64,000 bases of DNA, taken from positions 826,135 through 890,134 of the forward strand of contig VXYS01000004.1 of the NCBI GenBank assembly GCA_009845905.1, written 5' to 3'. Origin of the DNA: Gammaproteobacteria bacterium. GTDB taxonomy: Bacteria > Pseudomonadota > Gammaproteobacteria > Steroidobacterales > Foliamicaceae. Below are positions 29,124 to 36,964 of this stretch, piece by piece (the stretch's first letter is position 1; each line of letters opens with the position of its first letter). The notes beneath the pieces were generated by a model. That model was not told the DNA's origin. It was given only the letters and a program-made list of their open reading frames with translations, and searched no databases. The position numbers and the translations under genes were made by a program.

Positions 29124-30566
29124 ATGTCCGCACCCGCCTCCTTCGCCCCGATCCACGTCCGCAACCCGCGCACCGGCGAGCGCGACTACGTCATCAAGCC
29201 CGCCACGCCCGACGAGGTCGCGGCCACCGCCGACCGCCTGCGCATGAACCAGCCCGCCTGGCTGGACCTGGGGCTGGAGAAGCGCATCGAGGCGCTCAAC
29301 GCTTTCGCGGACGCCGTGCAGGACAACCGCCAGGCGATCTTCGACGCGCTGGTGGCGGATACCGGCCGGGTCCTGATCACGCACATCGAGATCGACAACC
29401 TCAAGCACATGACCGACCGGATGGCCGGATTCGCCCGGGAAATCATCAAGAACGAAGCCGCCCGCAACAGCTCGGTGCCAACGATCATGGCGCGCACCCA
29501 ACTGGTCCCCTTCCCGCTGGTGGGCATCATCTCGCCCTGGAACTTCCCCTTCCTGCTGGGAATGATCGACTCGGTTCCGGCGCTGATCGCCGGTAGCGCG
29601 ATCCTCTACAAGCCCAGCGAGATCACGCCCCGTCACGCGGACCCCGTGCGCGAATGCTTCGCCCAGGTGCCCGGACTTTCGGACGTGGTCGATTACGCCA
29701 TGGGCGCCGGGGCGACCGGCGAGGCCGTGATCGACAACTCGGACGCCGTCTGTTTCACGGGCAGCGTGCGCACCGGGCGCATCGTCGCCGAGCGCGCCGC
29801 CAGCAACTTCATCCCCGCCTTCCTGGAAATGGGCGGCAAGGACCCGGCCATCGTCCTGGAGTCGGCGGACCTGGAGCGCACCGCCCAGGTCCTGCTGCGC
29901 GGCTCGGTCGCGGCAACGGGCCAGGCCTGCCAGTCCGTGGAGCGCATCTACGTGGCCCGCCCGATTCACGATGCCCTGGTCGAGCGGCTCGCCGAACTGG
30001 CCGCCAACGTCACGCTCAATACCGAAGCGCCCGACAAGGGCCACATCGGCCCCCTGATCTTCGAGAAGCAGCTCGCGACCATCCAGTCGCACGTCGACGA
30101 CGCCGTCGAAAAAGGCGCCACCGTGCATTGCGGGGGCAAGCCCGTCGAGGACGGCGGCACCTGGTATCCCGCGACCGTCGTGAGCGGCGTCAACCACACG
30201 ATGCGCATCATGACCGACGAGACCTTCGGGCCGGTGCTGCCCGTCATGCCCTTCGACAGCCTCGACGAGGCCGTCGAGCTGGCCAACGACTCGCGCTACG
30301 GCCTGAGCGCCAACGTCTTCGCCGGAAGCGAGGAAGAGGGCGTGGAAGTGGGCCGGCGCCTGAACGGCGGCGTAGTCAGCGTCAACGAAGCCTCGCTGTC
30401 GGGCTCAGTGCACGAATTCGAGCAGGATCCCTTCAACCTCTCCGGCCTGGGCCGCTCCCGCATGGGCCCCCCCGGCATCGACCGCTTCTACCGCCACAAG
30501 CTCATCCTGTCCGAACTGTCGCCCGAAGCCCGCAACATCGACGCCTACGCCGAACCCGCCACCTAA
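29124..30566 (+). CDS. aldehyde dehydrogenase family protein
   Basis: A 480-residue NAD(P)-dependent aldehyde dehydrogenase. ISPWNFP (about 137-143) is the oxyanion Asn motif, FLEMGGKDP holds the general base Glu235 and GQACQS the nucleophile Cys269. The ATG at 29124 (MSAPASFAP) is preferred over one 13 codons upstream, since the latter starts at the edge of a dispersed repeat and adds unrelated residues. It is monocistronic. The substrate, probably a semialdehyde or aliphatic aldehyde, is not determined. Confidence 0.92.
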   Translation: MSAPASFAPIHVRNPRTGERDYVIKPATPDEVAATADRLRMNQPAWLDLGLEKRIEALNAFADAVQDNRQAIFDALVADTGRVLITHIEIDNLKHMTDRMAGFAREIIKNEAARNSSVPTIMARTQLVPFPLVGIISPWNFPFLLGMIDSVPALIAGSAILYKPSEITPRHADPVRECFAQVPGLSDVVDYAMGAGATGEAVIDNSDAVCFTGSVRTGRIVAERAASNFIPAFLEMGGKDPAIVLESADLERTAQVLLRGSVAATGQACQSVERIYVARPIHDALVERLAELAANVTLNTEAPDKGHIGPLIFEKQLATIQSHVDDAVEKGATVHCGGKPVEDGGTWYPATVVSGVNHTMRIMTDETFGPVLPVMPFDSLDEAVELANDSRYGLSANVFAGSEEEGVEVGRRLNGGVVSVNEASLSGSVHEFEQDPFNLSGLGRSRMGPPGIDRFYRHKLILSELSPEARNIDAYAEPAT

Positions 30567-30592
30567 GGAAGGAGGGCGTCTTGCCCTCCCTT
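30565..30592. repeat. hairpin after the ALDH gene, degenerate member of the dispersed repeat family
   Basis: AAGGAAGGAGGGCGTCTTGC followed by CCTCCCTT forms a stem that begins at the ALDH stop codon. The core GGAGGGCGTC...GCCCTCC is like the half copies at 10400 and 24906. It probably also serves as a 3' end structure. Confidence 0.6.
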
Positions 30593-30713
30593 AAGAAGGC
30601 ACTCGGTCCATTTGAATTGAACGCCAATATAAGGGGGATTCCAGGAGGGGAAATCACCTCTCTTACCTGGACATAGGTTTATGGTTCCCATTCCTCCCGC
30701 TACGCCACGGTAA

Positions 30714-30914
30714 TTGCAACTTATCGCCGTTCTCTGTAAGGAAAGAGGGCAGGACTATGAAGAATCCTGCCGCTTGATCCTGGATGGCGCTTCTCAAGTG
30801 CGGAACGTTGCGGAGGCTGAAACCATGATCGCGTGGCTGAAAGTACATGACGTGGTTTGTGTCGTGGATTCATCAGACATACCACCTGAATTCCACACAC
30901 GGAAGGATGCGTGA
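30714..30914 (+). CDS. small hypothetical protein
   Basis: An open frame of 66 codons from TTG, the first codon after an in-frame stop. Its translation has plausible amphipathic helices (SQVRNVAEAETMIAWLKVHD) and a final acidic-basic tail. It precedes the GIY-YIG gene on the same strand with an 87-base gap. No family is recognised, and the lack of an ATG or a good ribosome site lowers confidence; a start at the internal ATG (30825) would leave only 29 residues. Confidence 0.35.
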   Translation: MQLIAVLCKERGQDYEESCRLILDGASQVRNVAEAETMIAWLKVHDVVCVVDSSDIPPEFHTRKDA

Positions 30915-31001
30915 AAAACCAATGCCACGCTGTCAAGCGTGATACATTGACCCCGCAATAGGGAACCAGCCTTCCGCCGGGGCTCCCGCAGAAACCAGGT
31001 T

Positions 31002-31460
31002 ATGCAAAACCCCTCCGCGCCCGAGCTTTATATTGCAGGGCACACTTTCGAGCACCTAGGCTTTATCCGCCTGGAAAGGCAACCGGACGGAAGCCCCGTC
31101 CTGGATAACCCACAGGAGGAGCTGGCCGAGACCGAACGGCACAAGGAACTAACGCCTCCCTTTTGCCGGTTGCGACTACCCAAGCTGCCCAGTACCGCCG
31201 GGGTGTATGTCGTGGTAACCAATGGCACTCCGGCCTATGTCGGAACCGCAGAGAACCTATACAAACGCTGGCACAGCGGCTACAAGAAAATCAGCCGGTC
31301 CAATTGCAAGCACAATGGCCAGCCCACGAACACCCGAGTCAACCACTTGATCCTGGAAGCCCGGGAAAGAGGGCTAAAGGTCGGGATACTATTCTGTCGC
31401 TACGATACCCTGGAACAACTGGCGATCGCTGAACTAAGCCCACCCTGGAATATCCAGTAG
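31002..31460 (+). CDS. GIY-YIG nuclease-like protein
   Basis: A 152-residue protein whose second half is a GIY-YIG domain. GVYVVVTNGTPAYVG (residues about 67-81) gives the paired GxY and YxG strands, NLYKRW the conserved Arg helix, LEQLAIAEL the catalytic-type Glu and PPWN the terminal Asn. The first 60 residues are not recognised. GIY-YIG domains cut DNA in mobile introns, repair and restriction. It lies between core genes and the tRNA cluster and is a likely edge of the accessory region. Confidence 0.72.
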   Translation: MQNPSAPELYIAGHTFEHLGFIRLERQPDGSPVLDNPQEELAETERHKELTPPFCRLRLPKLPSTAGVYVVVTNGTPAYVGTAENLYKRWHSGYKKISRSNCKHNGQPTNTRVNHLILEARERGLKVGILFCRYDTLEQLAIAELSPPWNIQ

Positions 31461-31591
31461 TGGGTAGCTAAAGATATGGTTCCCGGGACTGGGTTAGTCG
31501 TTGCCTGTTACTCGAAATTACTAAAGAGACCGCGATTTTCCTCCCAAAACCCCCCAAGTGTTATCATGCCCACCGCTGGCTCGGCACGCGG

Positions 31592-31668
31592 CGGGGTATG
31601 GCGCAGTCTGGTAGCGCGTCTGCTTTGGGAGCAGAAGGTCAACGGTTCAAATCCGTTTACCCCGACCA
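31592..31668 (+). tRNA. tRNA-Pro (UGG)
   Basis: 77 bases folding as a cloverleaf. Acceptor arm CGGGGTA pairs with TACCCCG, the anticodon stem TCTGC/GCAGA encloses loop TTTGGGA (anticodon TGG), the T arm contains GGTTCAAATCC and CCA is encoded. Confidence 0.95.
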
Positions 31669-31710
31669 CTGCGCCAAAGGGCCGCCGCTTTCCCGGTCTG
31701 ACCAGTCGAT

Positions 31711-31787
31711 GCGCCTGTAGCTCAACTGGATAGAGCACCGGCCTTCTAAGCCGGTGGTTGCAGGTTCGAGTCCTGCCAGGCGCGCCA
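31711..31787 (+). tRNA. tRNA-Arg (UCU)
   Basis: 77 bases. Acceptor GCGCCTG pairs with CAGGCGC, the anticodon stem CCGGC/GCCGG encloses CTTCTAA (anticodon TCT), the T loop is GGTTCGAGTCC and CCA is encoded. Confidence 0.95.
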
Positions 31788-31837
31788 TCGGCGGAAGCGG
31801 CGCCCCAGGCGGCGGGCCGGACAGCAGCATCAACCGT

Positions 31838-31914
31838 GGTGGGCGTAGCTCAGTTGGTAGAGCCCCAGATTGTGGATCTGGTCGTCGTGGGTTCGAGTCC
31901 CATCGTCCACCCCA
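31838..31914 (+). tRNA. tRNA-His (GUG)
   Basis: Acceptor GTGGGCG pairs with CGTCCAC, with an extra 5' G (G-1) opposite discriminator C, as in all tRNA-His. The anticodon loop TTGTGGA gives GTG. CCA is encoded. Confidence 0.95.
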
Positions 31915-31979
31915 CCCTTCACCACCGCTGTGGCAATATTGCACCCCCACCGGCTGGCGTAGTGCGCCGGCATCCCACT

Positions 31980-32056
31980 GGGCCGTTAGCTCAACTAGGT
32001 AGAGCAGTGGACTCTTAATCCATTGGTTGCGGGTTCGATTCCCTCACGGCCCACCA
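31980..32056 (+). tRNA. tRNA-Lys (CUU)
   Basis: 77 bases. Acceptor GGGCCGT pairs with ACGGCCC, anticodon loop CTCTTAA gives CTT, T arm GGGTTCGATTCCC, CCA encoded. It is the last tRNA before the change to accessory genes, so its 3' end is a candidate integration site. Confidence 0.95.
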
Positions 32057-32474
32057 CTACTTTTTATAAGATATTGATAACTAAAGATATAATATGTATT
32101 TTTGATAATGGTGGCCCTTATGGTGGCCTTTGCGACAGATTGGGATCACTATTGTTCTCAGCCAAATGCAGTGTGGTTAGAGTAATTTAAGGGGCGACTA
32201 TGTGAATTCCGCCCCTGGCCACCAGTAACCTAATATATCCGTGTGCCGCCTAGAAGTATCCTCGCTGGTTGACAGGTCCCGCAAATTGCCAGATGATTCG
32301 TTGTTGGAGAATTGCTGTGTTTGAACGCATTAATGGGTGTGCGTGTAATGTCCGCTTAGCGGTTCAAGTTACGACCCTAGGATCGCACATCGTGAGTCTG
32401 AATACCGTCCTGGCCGATAACCCCTCTCGCTTTAGTAACCGAACCAGCAAGGTTGCGCCGGAACTTCGGCACGC
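32057..32474 (+). other. 418-base gap between tRNA-Lys and darG
   Basis: It starts AT-rich (TTTTTATAAGATATTGATA) in sharp contrast to the core genes, with a short direct repeat ATGGTGGCC at about 32108 and 32119 (consensus read by eye). No integrase and no second copy of the tRNA-Lys 3' end were found. The only open frame (32269-32478) has no recognisable protein character. It probably holds the darG promoter and the scar of an insertion. Confidence 0.4.
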
Positions 32475-33413
32475 ATGATCACGTACCTATCCGGTGACTT
32501 GTTCCAGTCACCAGCAAACGTCCTAGTTAACACGGTGAATACCGTAGGCGTCATGGGCAAGGGCATCGCGCTCAAGTTCAAACGCATCTATCCCGAAATG
32601 TTCGAAGCGTACCGAGACGTATGCGAGCGAGGCGAATTGCAGATCGGCAAACTGTTCCTCTATCCGACGCCGAATAAATGGATTCTGAATTTCCCGACCA
32701 AGAAGCACTGGCGCAACCCGTCGAGGGTGGAGTATATCGAAGCCGGCCTTAGTAAACTGCGGGCACGATATTCGGAGGTGGGCATGACGTCGATCGCATT
32801 CCCCGAACTCGGTTGCGGCAATGGGGAACTCGACTTCGAGACGCAGGTCAAACCGCTCATGGAGCGCTACCTGGGAAACCTTTCCGTCCCCACCTTCATC
32901 TATCTAAGTGGCGTCAAAACCGACCCCCCAGAACACAAGGACGTGCGCAGCATCAAGCAATGGCTGCGTTCGGAACCGGCCGCGCTGCCCTTCGACGAAG
33001 TGTGGCAAGACATTGTGGAGGTGCTGAGCAGACAACAGGAGTTCGCTACGCTGGCGAAGGGCCATGCCTACAGAGCAATTGCCACGCAGAGCCCCCCAAC
33101 CATCACGGTAGAGGTAGGTGACAGAAACACACGGATTCTGTCGGAAGAACTGCTTAGTTTCTGGCAGCAATTGCGGGACTTTGGCCTGACGCACGGCAGC
33201 ATCGCGCCGGAGCACCGGTTCGCGTCGTATCTGCTGCCGGTGTTTGCGGAACTGCCGTACGTGGAACCAGTCAAGGTGTCGACATCGTCCAGCGGGCTGC
33301 GCTCGAACCCGGCAGCGGGCCTCCAGGTGGTTCCGCCCCCCATGCCGGCGGCACCTGAGAAGCCTGCGACAGGGGACCTGTTCGCAAGACCGGACTATGC
33401 CGCTCAAGGCTGA
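32475..33413 (+). CDS. darG: DarG-type macrodomain antitoxin (DNA ADP-ribose glycohydrolase)
   Basis: A 312-residue protein. Residues about 1-150 are a macrodomain of the DarG/TARG1 kind: ITYLSGDLFQSPANVLVNTVN and GVMGKGIALKF form the ADP-ribose pocket, and IAFPELGCGNGEL is the second substrate loop. The C-terminal half (about 160-312) contains SIAPEHRFASYLLP and a proline-rich tail and probably contacts the toxin. DarG removes ADP-ribose from DNA and so counteracts DarT. It overlaps darT by 17 bases. Here the antitoxin gene comes first, whereas characterised darTG loci usually have darT first. Confidence 0.87.
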   Translation: MITYLSGDLFQSPANVLVNTVNTVGVMGKGIALKFKRIYPEMFEAYRDVCERGELQIGKLFLYPTPNKWILNFPTKKHWRNPSRVEYIEAGLSKLRARYSEVGMTSIAFPELGCGNGELDFETQVKPLMERYLGNLSVPTFIYLSGVKTDPPEHKDVRSIKQWLRSEPAALPFDEVWQDIVEVLSRQQEFATLAKGHAYRAIATQSPPTITVEVGDRNTRILSEELLSFWQQLRDFGLTHGSIAPEHRFASYLLPVFAELPYVEPVKVSTSSSGLRSNPAAGLQVVPPPMPAAPEKPATGDLFARPDYAAQG

Positions 33414-34398
33414 CGCGGACGAAATCCTCGAACACATGCAGCGATTGCGGTCCAGCCTGCGGCTGGACCGCAATCGGCGCTGGTGGTGGCGTTGGCTTTA
33501 CCGATCCGATCACGTCGAGAACGCCGCCGAGATCCTGAATAGTGGTCAACTGCTGTCACGAGCGGCGGCGGAGCAAAGGCAGGTGATACACGTGGACAGC
33601 GGAGCCCCGGGTTACGTGGAGCAACTATCCAACACGCACCGCAACCTGGTCCGGCTCTATTTCCGGCCACGAACGCCGACTCAATACACGAATGAGGGCG
33701 TTCGACCGCGAGGAGAGATTAAATACGGTGTACAAATGCCGGTGCCGGTCTACCTATTGTTCCCAGTGAACCTGCTAGCTGAGGAAGGCGTGTCCTTCAC
33801 GAAGGGCCGCCTGACGCAAGTAGCGGCGGTCGGTGACTCAGCCGAATTCCTGAAGTCGATCGACTTTGGCAAGGTCTATCATGACAGCGGCGTCGGCGAC
33901 CTGGGTCAGTCCGGGCGCCCGGAGATCCTGAACGCCAGGAATTCCGAGGTCGTGATCGAGAACGCGCTGTCGCTCGACACGCTAAAGCACATAGTCTGCA
34001 GGTCGCCGGCGGAACGGGAGACGCTATTGAATCTACTTGGACCCAAAGCAAGGGCCCGGTGGCTCAAGATGATCCGCGTCGATGAGGGCGATCGAAGAAT
34101 GTTCGAGAAGCGAGGCACGTTCATTAAGAAGGCAAAGCTCTCGAGTACCAAGTCCCAGTTCCTGTTCTACATGAATAACTTTCCAAACATGCGCGGACCG
34201 TTTGATCTCACTGTCGAGTGGACATTTGGCGAGCGGACGGTAAGAGAGCGCAAGAACGGGTTCCTGGTCTCGAAGCAGCCAGTCGCCTATTCGATCAGTC
34301 GGCCCGTACCAAGGTATCAAGTTCGCGTGCTACTAGACGGGTACCTGGCCTATCTGGGCGACTTCGATGAGCGGGATGAATCTGATTTGGTGATTTGA
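33397..34398 (+). CDS. darT: DarT-like DNA ADP-ribosyltransferase toxin with C-terminal extension
   Basis: A 333-residue protein. The first 210 residues fit the DarT (DUF4433) fold: WRWLYRSDHVENAAEILNSG for the NAD-binding histidine region, LYFRPRTPTQY for the strand that follows, and RPEILNARNSEVVI, where DarT has its catalytic Glu (E176 here). DarT attaches ADP-ribose to single-stranded DNA and blocks replication, including that of phages. Residues about 215-333 are an extra domain I do not recognise. Start ATG 33397 lies inside the darG end, which suggests translational coupling. Confidence 0.82.
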   Translation: MPLKADADEILEHMQRLRSSLRLDRNRRWWWRWLYRSDHVENAAEILNSGQLLSRAAAEQRQVIHVDSGAPGYVEQLSNTHRNLVRLYFRPRTPTQYTNEGVRPRGEIKYGVQMPVPVYLLFPVNLLAEEGVSFTKGRLTQVAAVGDSAEFLKSIDFGKVYHDSGVGDLGQSGRPEILNARNSEVVIENALSLDTLKHIVCRSPAERETLLNLLGPKARARWLKMIRVDEGDRRMFEKRGTFIKKAKLSSTKSQFLFYMNNFPNMRGPFDLTVEWTFGERTVRERKNGFLVSKQPVAYSISRPVPRYQVRVLLDGYLAYLGDFDERDESDLVI

Positions 34399-34425
34399 CG
34401 CGAAGCGGGCTGGTCATGAGTACCC

Positions 34426-34590
34426 ATGAATGACGTACTGAAGGACCATGACCTGCCCCGCGCGGAGCTCGTCGCGGCACGCATCGCGGCGCTTGAGCGG
34501 GGCGAACACACCATCGAGACACTGCTGGTGGCGCTGGCGACTACGCGCCTGCGCGTCATTCGACCGGACATTCCCAATGTGGCCGCTTAA
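34426..34590 (+). CDS. small hypothetical protein after darT
   Basis: A 54-residue open frame, ATG to TAA, starting 28 bases after the darT stop. It encodes one long amphipathic helix (PRAELVAARIAALERGEHT) followed by ETLLVALATTRLRVI. The acid-base pattern and position suggest a small partner or accessory of the DarG/DarT pair. No family is recognised. Confidence 0.45.
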   Translation: MNDVLKDHDLPRAELVAARIAALERGEHTIETLLVALATTRLRVIRPDIPNVAA

Positions 34591-34601
34591 CGTCGGGGTC
34601 G

Positions 34602-35582
34602 CTACGACAAGTGCTTCCGAAGTGTCTCCCGGACCTTACGCCACATCTTCGCCGATAAGATGTGGCCGGCGCCGGGCTCGATTAACCAAGTGAACCGCTC
34701 ACCAGCCCCGGCCCCGGCATAGGCTCGGCTGATGCGCTCCAGGCTTCGGTGCACGTCTTCGATGGGCGAACCGGCATCATTTTCGCCAAAGTTCAGATGG
34801 AGCGCCCTGGGCGCAATCAGCCCGACGATATCGGGCGTATCCCCGTATTGGTGAAAACCCGGGATGAAGGCGGGAAAACAATTGAGGAGCTTGTGGCGGT
34901 CAATCGCCGAGTAGGTGGGCAGGCAACAGTTGCCCACAAGGCACTTCAAGCGCTGCTCCCAGGGCCCCACCAGCCAAGTGTGAATCGACCCCATGGAGTG
35001 GCCGTAACATCCCAGACGCCCAGCGTCGACCTCCGGGCGAGTGCTCAGATAGTCGACGGCTCGACGCATATCCAGAATGTTTTTCCACGCCATGCAGCGT
35101 CCCTGCACGACGTGGCGCAGAAACTCGAAACGCTCGAAGTCGCCGCCCTCGAACCTGCCCTGCGGGTCCCGTCGGTCTTCAAAGCAAAGAGCATCGGGGC
35201 AGAGCACCACGTATCCCAGTTGGACCAGCGCCACTCCCGTATGGTGCATTGGATCACCGGCCAGACCGGCCGGTTCACTCTTGCCCAGATGCCACTTACC
35301 CGCATGTTGGTGCCACACGGCCACCCCGGCCGCCGGCGATGCCGGAGTGACTCCGTCCGGAATCATCAGGATAGCCGGCACCCGATGACCGGACTCCACC
35401 GCATAATCGACCCACAGCAAGCGGTAACCGTTGAGTTGCTCCTCCCGTGTGACCTTGGGCTCCAGCTCGCAAGGCTCGGGCCAGTCACCACCGAGGCATT
35501 CCAGCAACCTGGATCTCAACTCGGCAGCGTCGGTAGGCCCATCAGGGGGTTCCAGGGACTTGGACATCGGGCCGGAAGTCAT
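34602..35582 (-). CDS. dienelactone-hydrolase-like alpha/beta hydrolase
   Basis: About 326 residues from the ATG at 35582 (MTSGPMSKSLEPPD); the frame is open to 35669. The nucleophile elbow GCYGHSMGS, an Asp in FGENDAGSP and His in PGAGHILS make the triad. AVWHQHAGKWHLGKSEP is typical of large hydrolases related to acetyl xylan esterase and dienelactone hydrolase. It is the last gene on the minus strand after the QueC/nitroreductase operon, 107 bases below it, so it may or may not belong. No signal peptide. Confidence 0.75.
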   Translation of the reverse strand: MTSGPMSKSLEPPDGPTDAAELRSRLLECLGGDWPEPCELEPKVTREEQLNGYRLLWVDYAVESGHRVPAILMIPDGVTPASPAAGVAVWHQHAGKWHLGKSEPAGLAGDPMHHTGVALVQLGYVVLCPDALCFEDRRDPQGRFEGGDFERFEFLRHVVQGRCMAWKNILDMRRAVDYLSTRPEVDAGRLGCYGHSMGSIHTWLVGPWEQRLKCLVGNCCLPTYSAIDRHKLLNCFPAFIPGFHQYGDTPDIVGLIAPRALHLNFGENDAGSPIEDVHRSLERISRAYAGAGAGERFTWLIEPGAGHILSAKMWRKVRETLRKHLS

Positions 35583-35688
35583 CGCCGAATCTCCCGCAAT
35601 CGGTTCCGAAGAAATTGCAGGATGCCGATTGGACCAGGAAGTTGACCCGATCGGCGATTCCACATGCAAGTCAAGTTCGGGTTACGAA

Positions 35689-36387
35689 TTAGCATGAACT
35701 GCCAATGCATGCATTGAGCTTGCCAACGTGAACCGCACCTGCACCTACAAAAGGTTCACGGATCCCGGCAGCCCTAAGAATATCTGTTCCAATGCGCCCC
35801 AGTGGTGCAGCTGTCAGCTTAAGCGAGGCTGCAACCAAGCATATGCAGGCGGTCAAAGCCCCGGAATCGCGCCATAGCAATGATTCCGCATTTTCATAAC
35901 AAGCGGTGAGTTTTGACCAGTCCGCAACAAACTGCAAAGTCGTTCCGGCCGTCGCCCCCGTAAGCTCAGCAACGCTGGCCGTGTTCAAAGCGCGTGCTCT
36001 CTGGCCACCGTGCATCTTGAGTAGCGCATGATCTTTTCCGCGATATAGTCCATCGCGTTCGCGTTCTCCAAGCGAAAGGCACAGTACTTCTATTGGATGT
36101 AGGCCTCCGCCGGACGGCGCGGATCTGCTCTCCCATGGAATTCCGAACCGGCCGTCGTATTTCCTTTCGCGAAGAAGCATCGAATGCCACAAGAGCGAAG
36201 ACAGATCGTCAAGATCCAGCGGGCCTCCTACTGCCGTCCGCCTCGCATTCAGCGTCTCCAGGAAGCTGCATTCCGGCATACGAATGGTACGCGGCAGAAC
36301 ATAAGAATCAGTGAAATCAATATGCGGCGCGCCCCATTTGCGGGGCACTTTCCTGGGCCGGGGCTCCTGATTAGTAGGCATCCCCAT
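35689..36387 (-). CDS. SagB/nitroreductase-like oxidoreductase
   Basis: A 232-residue protein. LETLNARRTAVGGPLDLDDLSSLLW resembles the N-terminal helix-RR motif of nitroreductases, and SAPSGGGLHPIEVL is the SagB-type FMN loop seen in azoline dehydrogenases of peptide-modification clusters. It contains MRAD-like C-terminal elements (APLGRIG and GAVHVG). It begins inside the 3' end of the QueC-like gene (17-base overlap from ATG 36387, 11 from the next ATG), so the two are translationally coupled. It likely oxidises or reduces a nucleobase or peptide substrate with FMN; the substrate is unknown. Confidence 0.7.
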   Translation of the reverse strand: MGMPTNQEPRPRKVPRKWGAPHIDFTDSYVLPRTIRMPECSFLETLNARRTAVGGPLDLDDLSSLLWHSMLLRERKYDGRFGIPWESRSAPSGGGLHPIEVLCLSLGERERDGLYRGKDHALLKMHGGQRARALNTASVAELTGATAGTTLQFVADWSKLTACYENAESLLWRDSGALTACICLVAASLKLTAAPLGRIGTDILRAAGIREPFVGAGAVHVGKLNACIGSSC

Positions 36388-36964
36388 AAAGTTTGTCCAT
36401 CGTTTGGAAGTGCTTCACGCAGCCTCTGCACCCTCCGCAGGCGAACGCGCCCGTATGGCACGAATGCGACCAGGCAAGCAGCGATCGCGGTATGCCGGAA
36501 GCACGAACAAGTTCCAGCGCCGTCATTGCCATCGCCGGGGCGGTGACCCGCAGGCCACCTTCTTGCATCGCCATCAGCTGATCAATCTGCGAGAAAAAGT
36601 CAGGGCGTGCGTCGGCGTGGCGTCCGTCCGAAACCACCGTACCAATCAAAAGTTCCGTAACGCCTAGACTGAGCGCTCTTGCGCCGGCGAGTGTAACCAG
36701 CAACTGATTGCGGAATGGCCACCATTCAGGGACAGGCGCCACCTTCAGCGACGCCCTTCCCGCCATATCTCCAGATCCCACGGCGGAGCAATCAGCCGAC
36801 ACGATGTGATGCTGAATGCCAAGTTCACTTGCTACTTTGGAGGCTGCGGCAATCTCCCCAGGCGCAGCAATCTGGCCGTAGTCGATCGTGATCGCGAATC
36901 GCGGTTTTTTCCAGTATGCAAGAGATACCGAATCCATCCCTCCGGATAACAGCAGCGCGTTCAT
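36371..36964 (-). CDS. QueC-like PP-loop enzyme
   Basis: A 197-residue homologue of QueC (7-cyano-7-deazaguanine synthase), which uses ATP to convert CDG to preQ0. SGGMDS (7-12) is the PP-loop, TIDYGQ and PFRNQLL match conserved QueC segments, and Cys169, Cys176, Cys179 and Cys182 make the zinc site. The start at 36964 overlaps the PfkB-NDT stop by four bases. Neither queD nor queE is nearby, so this is not an ordinary queuosine operon. QueC-like proteins also occur in antiphage loci (Cap9 of type IV CBASS, QatC), where they act on proteins or signals rather than in tRNA modification. Placement with a DNA glycosylase favours such a role. Confidence 0.82.
   Translation of the reverse strand: MNALLLSGGMDSVSLAYWKKPRFAITIDYGQIAAPGEIAAASKVASELGIQHHIVSADCSAVGSGDMAGRASLKVAPVPEWWPFRNQLLVTLAGARALSLGVTELLIGTVVSDGRHADARPDFFSQIDQLMAMQEGGLRVTAPAMAMTALELVRASGIPRSLLAWSHSCHTGAFACGGCRGCVKHFQTMDKLYGDAY

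Noticed and set aside
32269..32478. Short open frame before darG
   Set aside because: Cys/Asn-rich composition, no ribosome site, no similarity; treated as part of the gap.
36371..36964. Ordinary queuosine biosynthesis queC
   Set aside because: No queD, queE or tgt in the window and tight coupling to the PfkB-NDT and SagB-like genes; called QueC-like instead.
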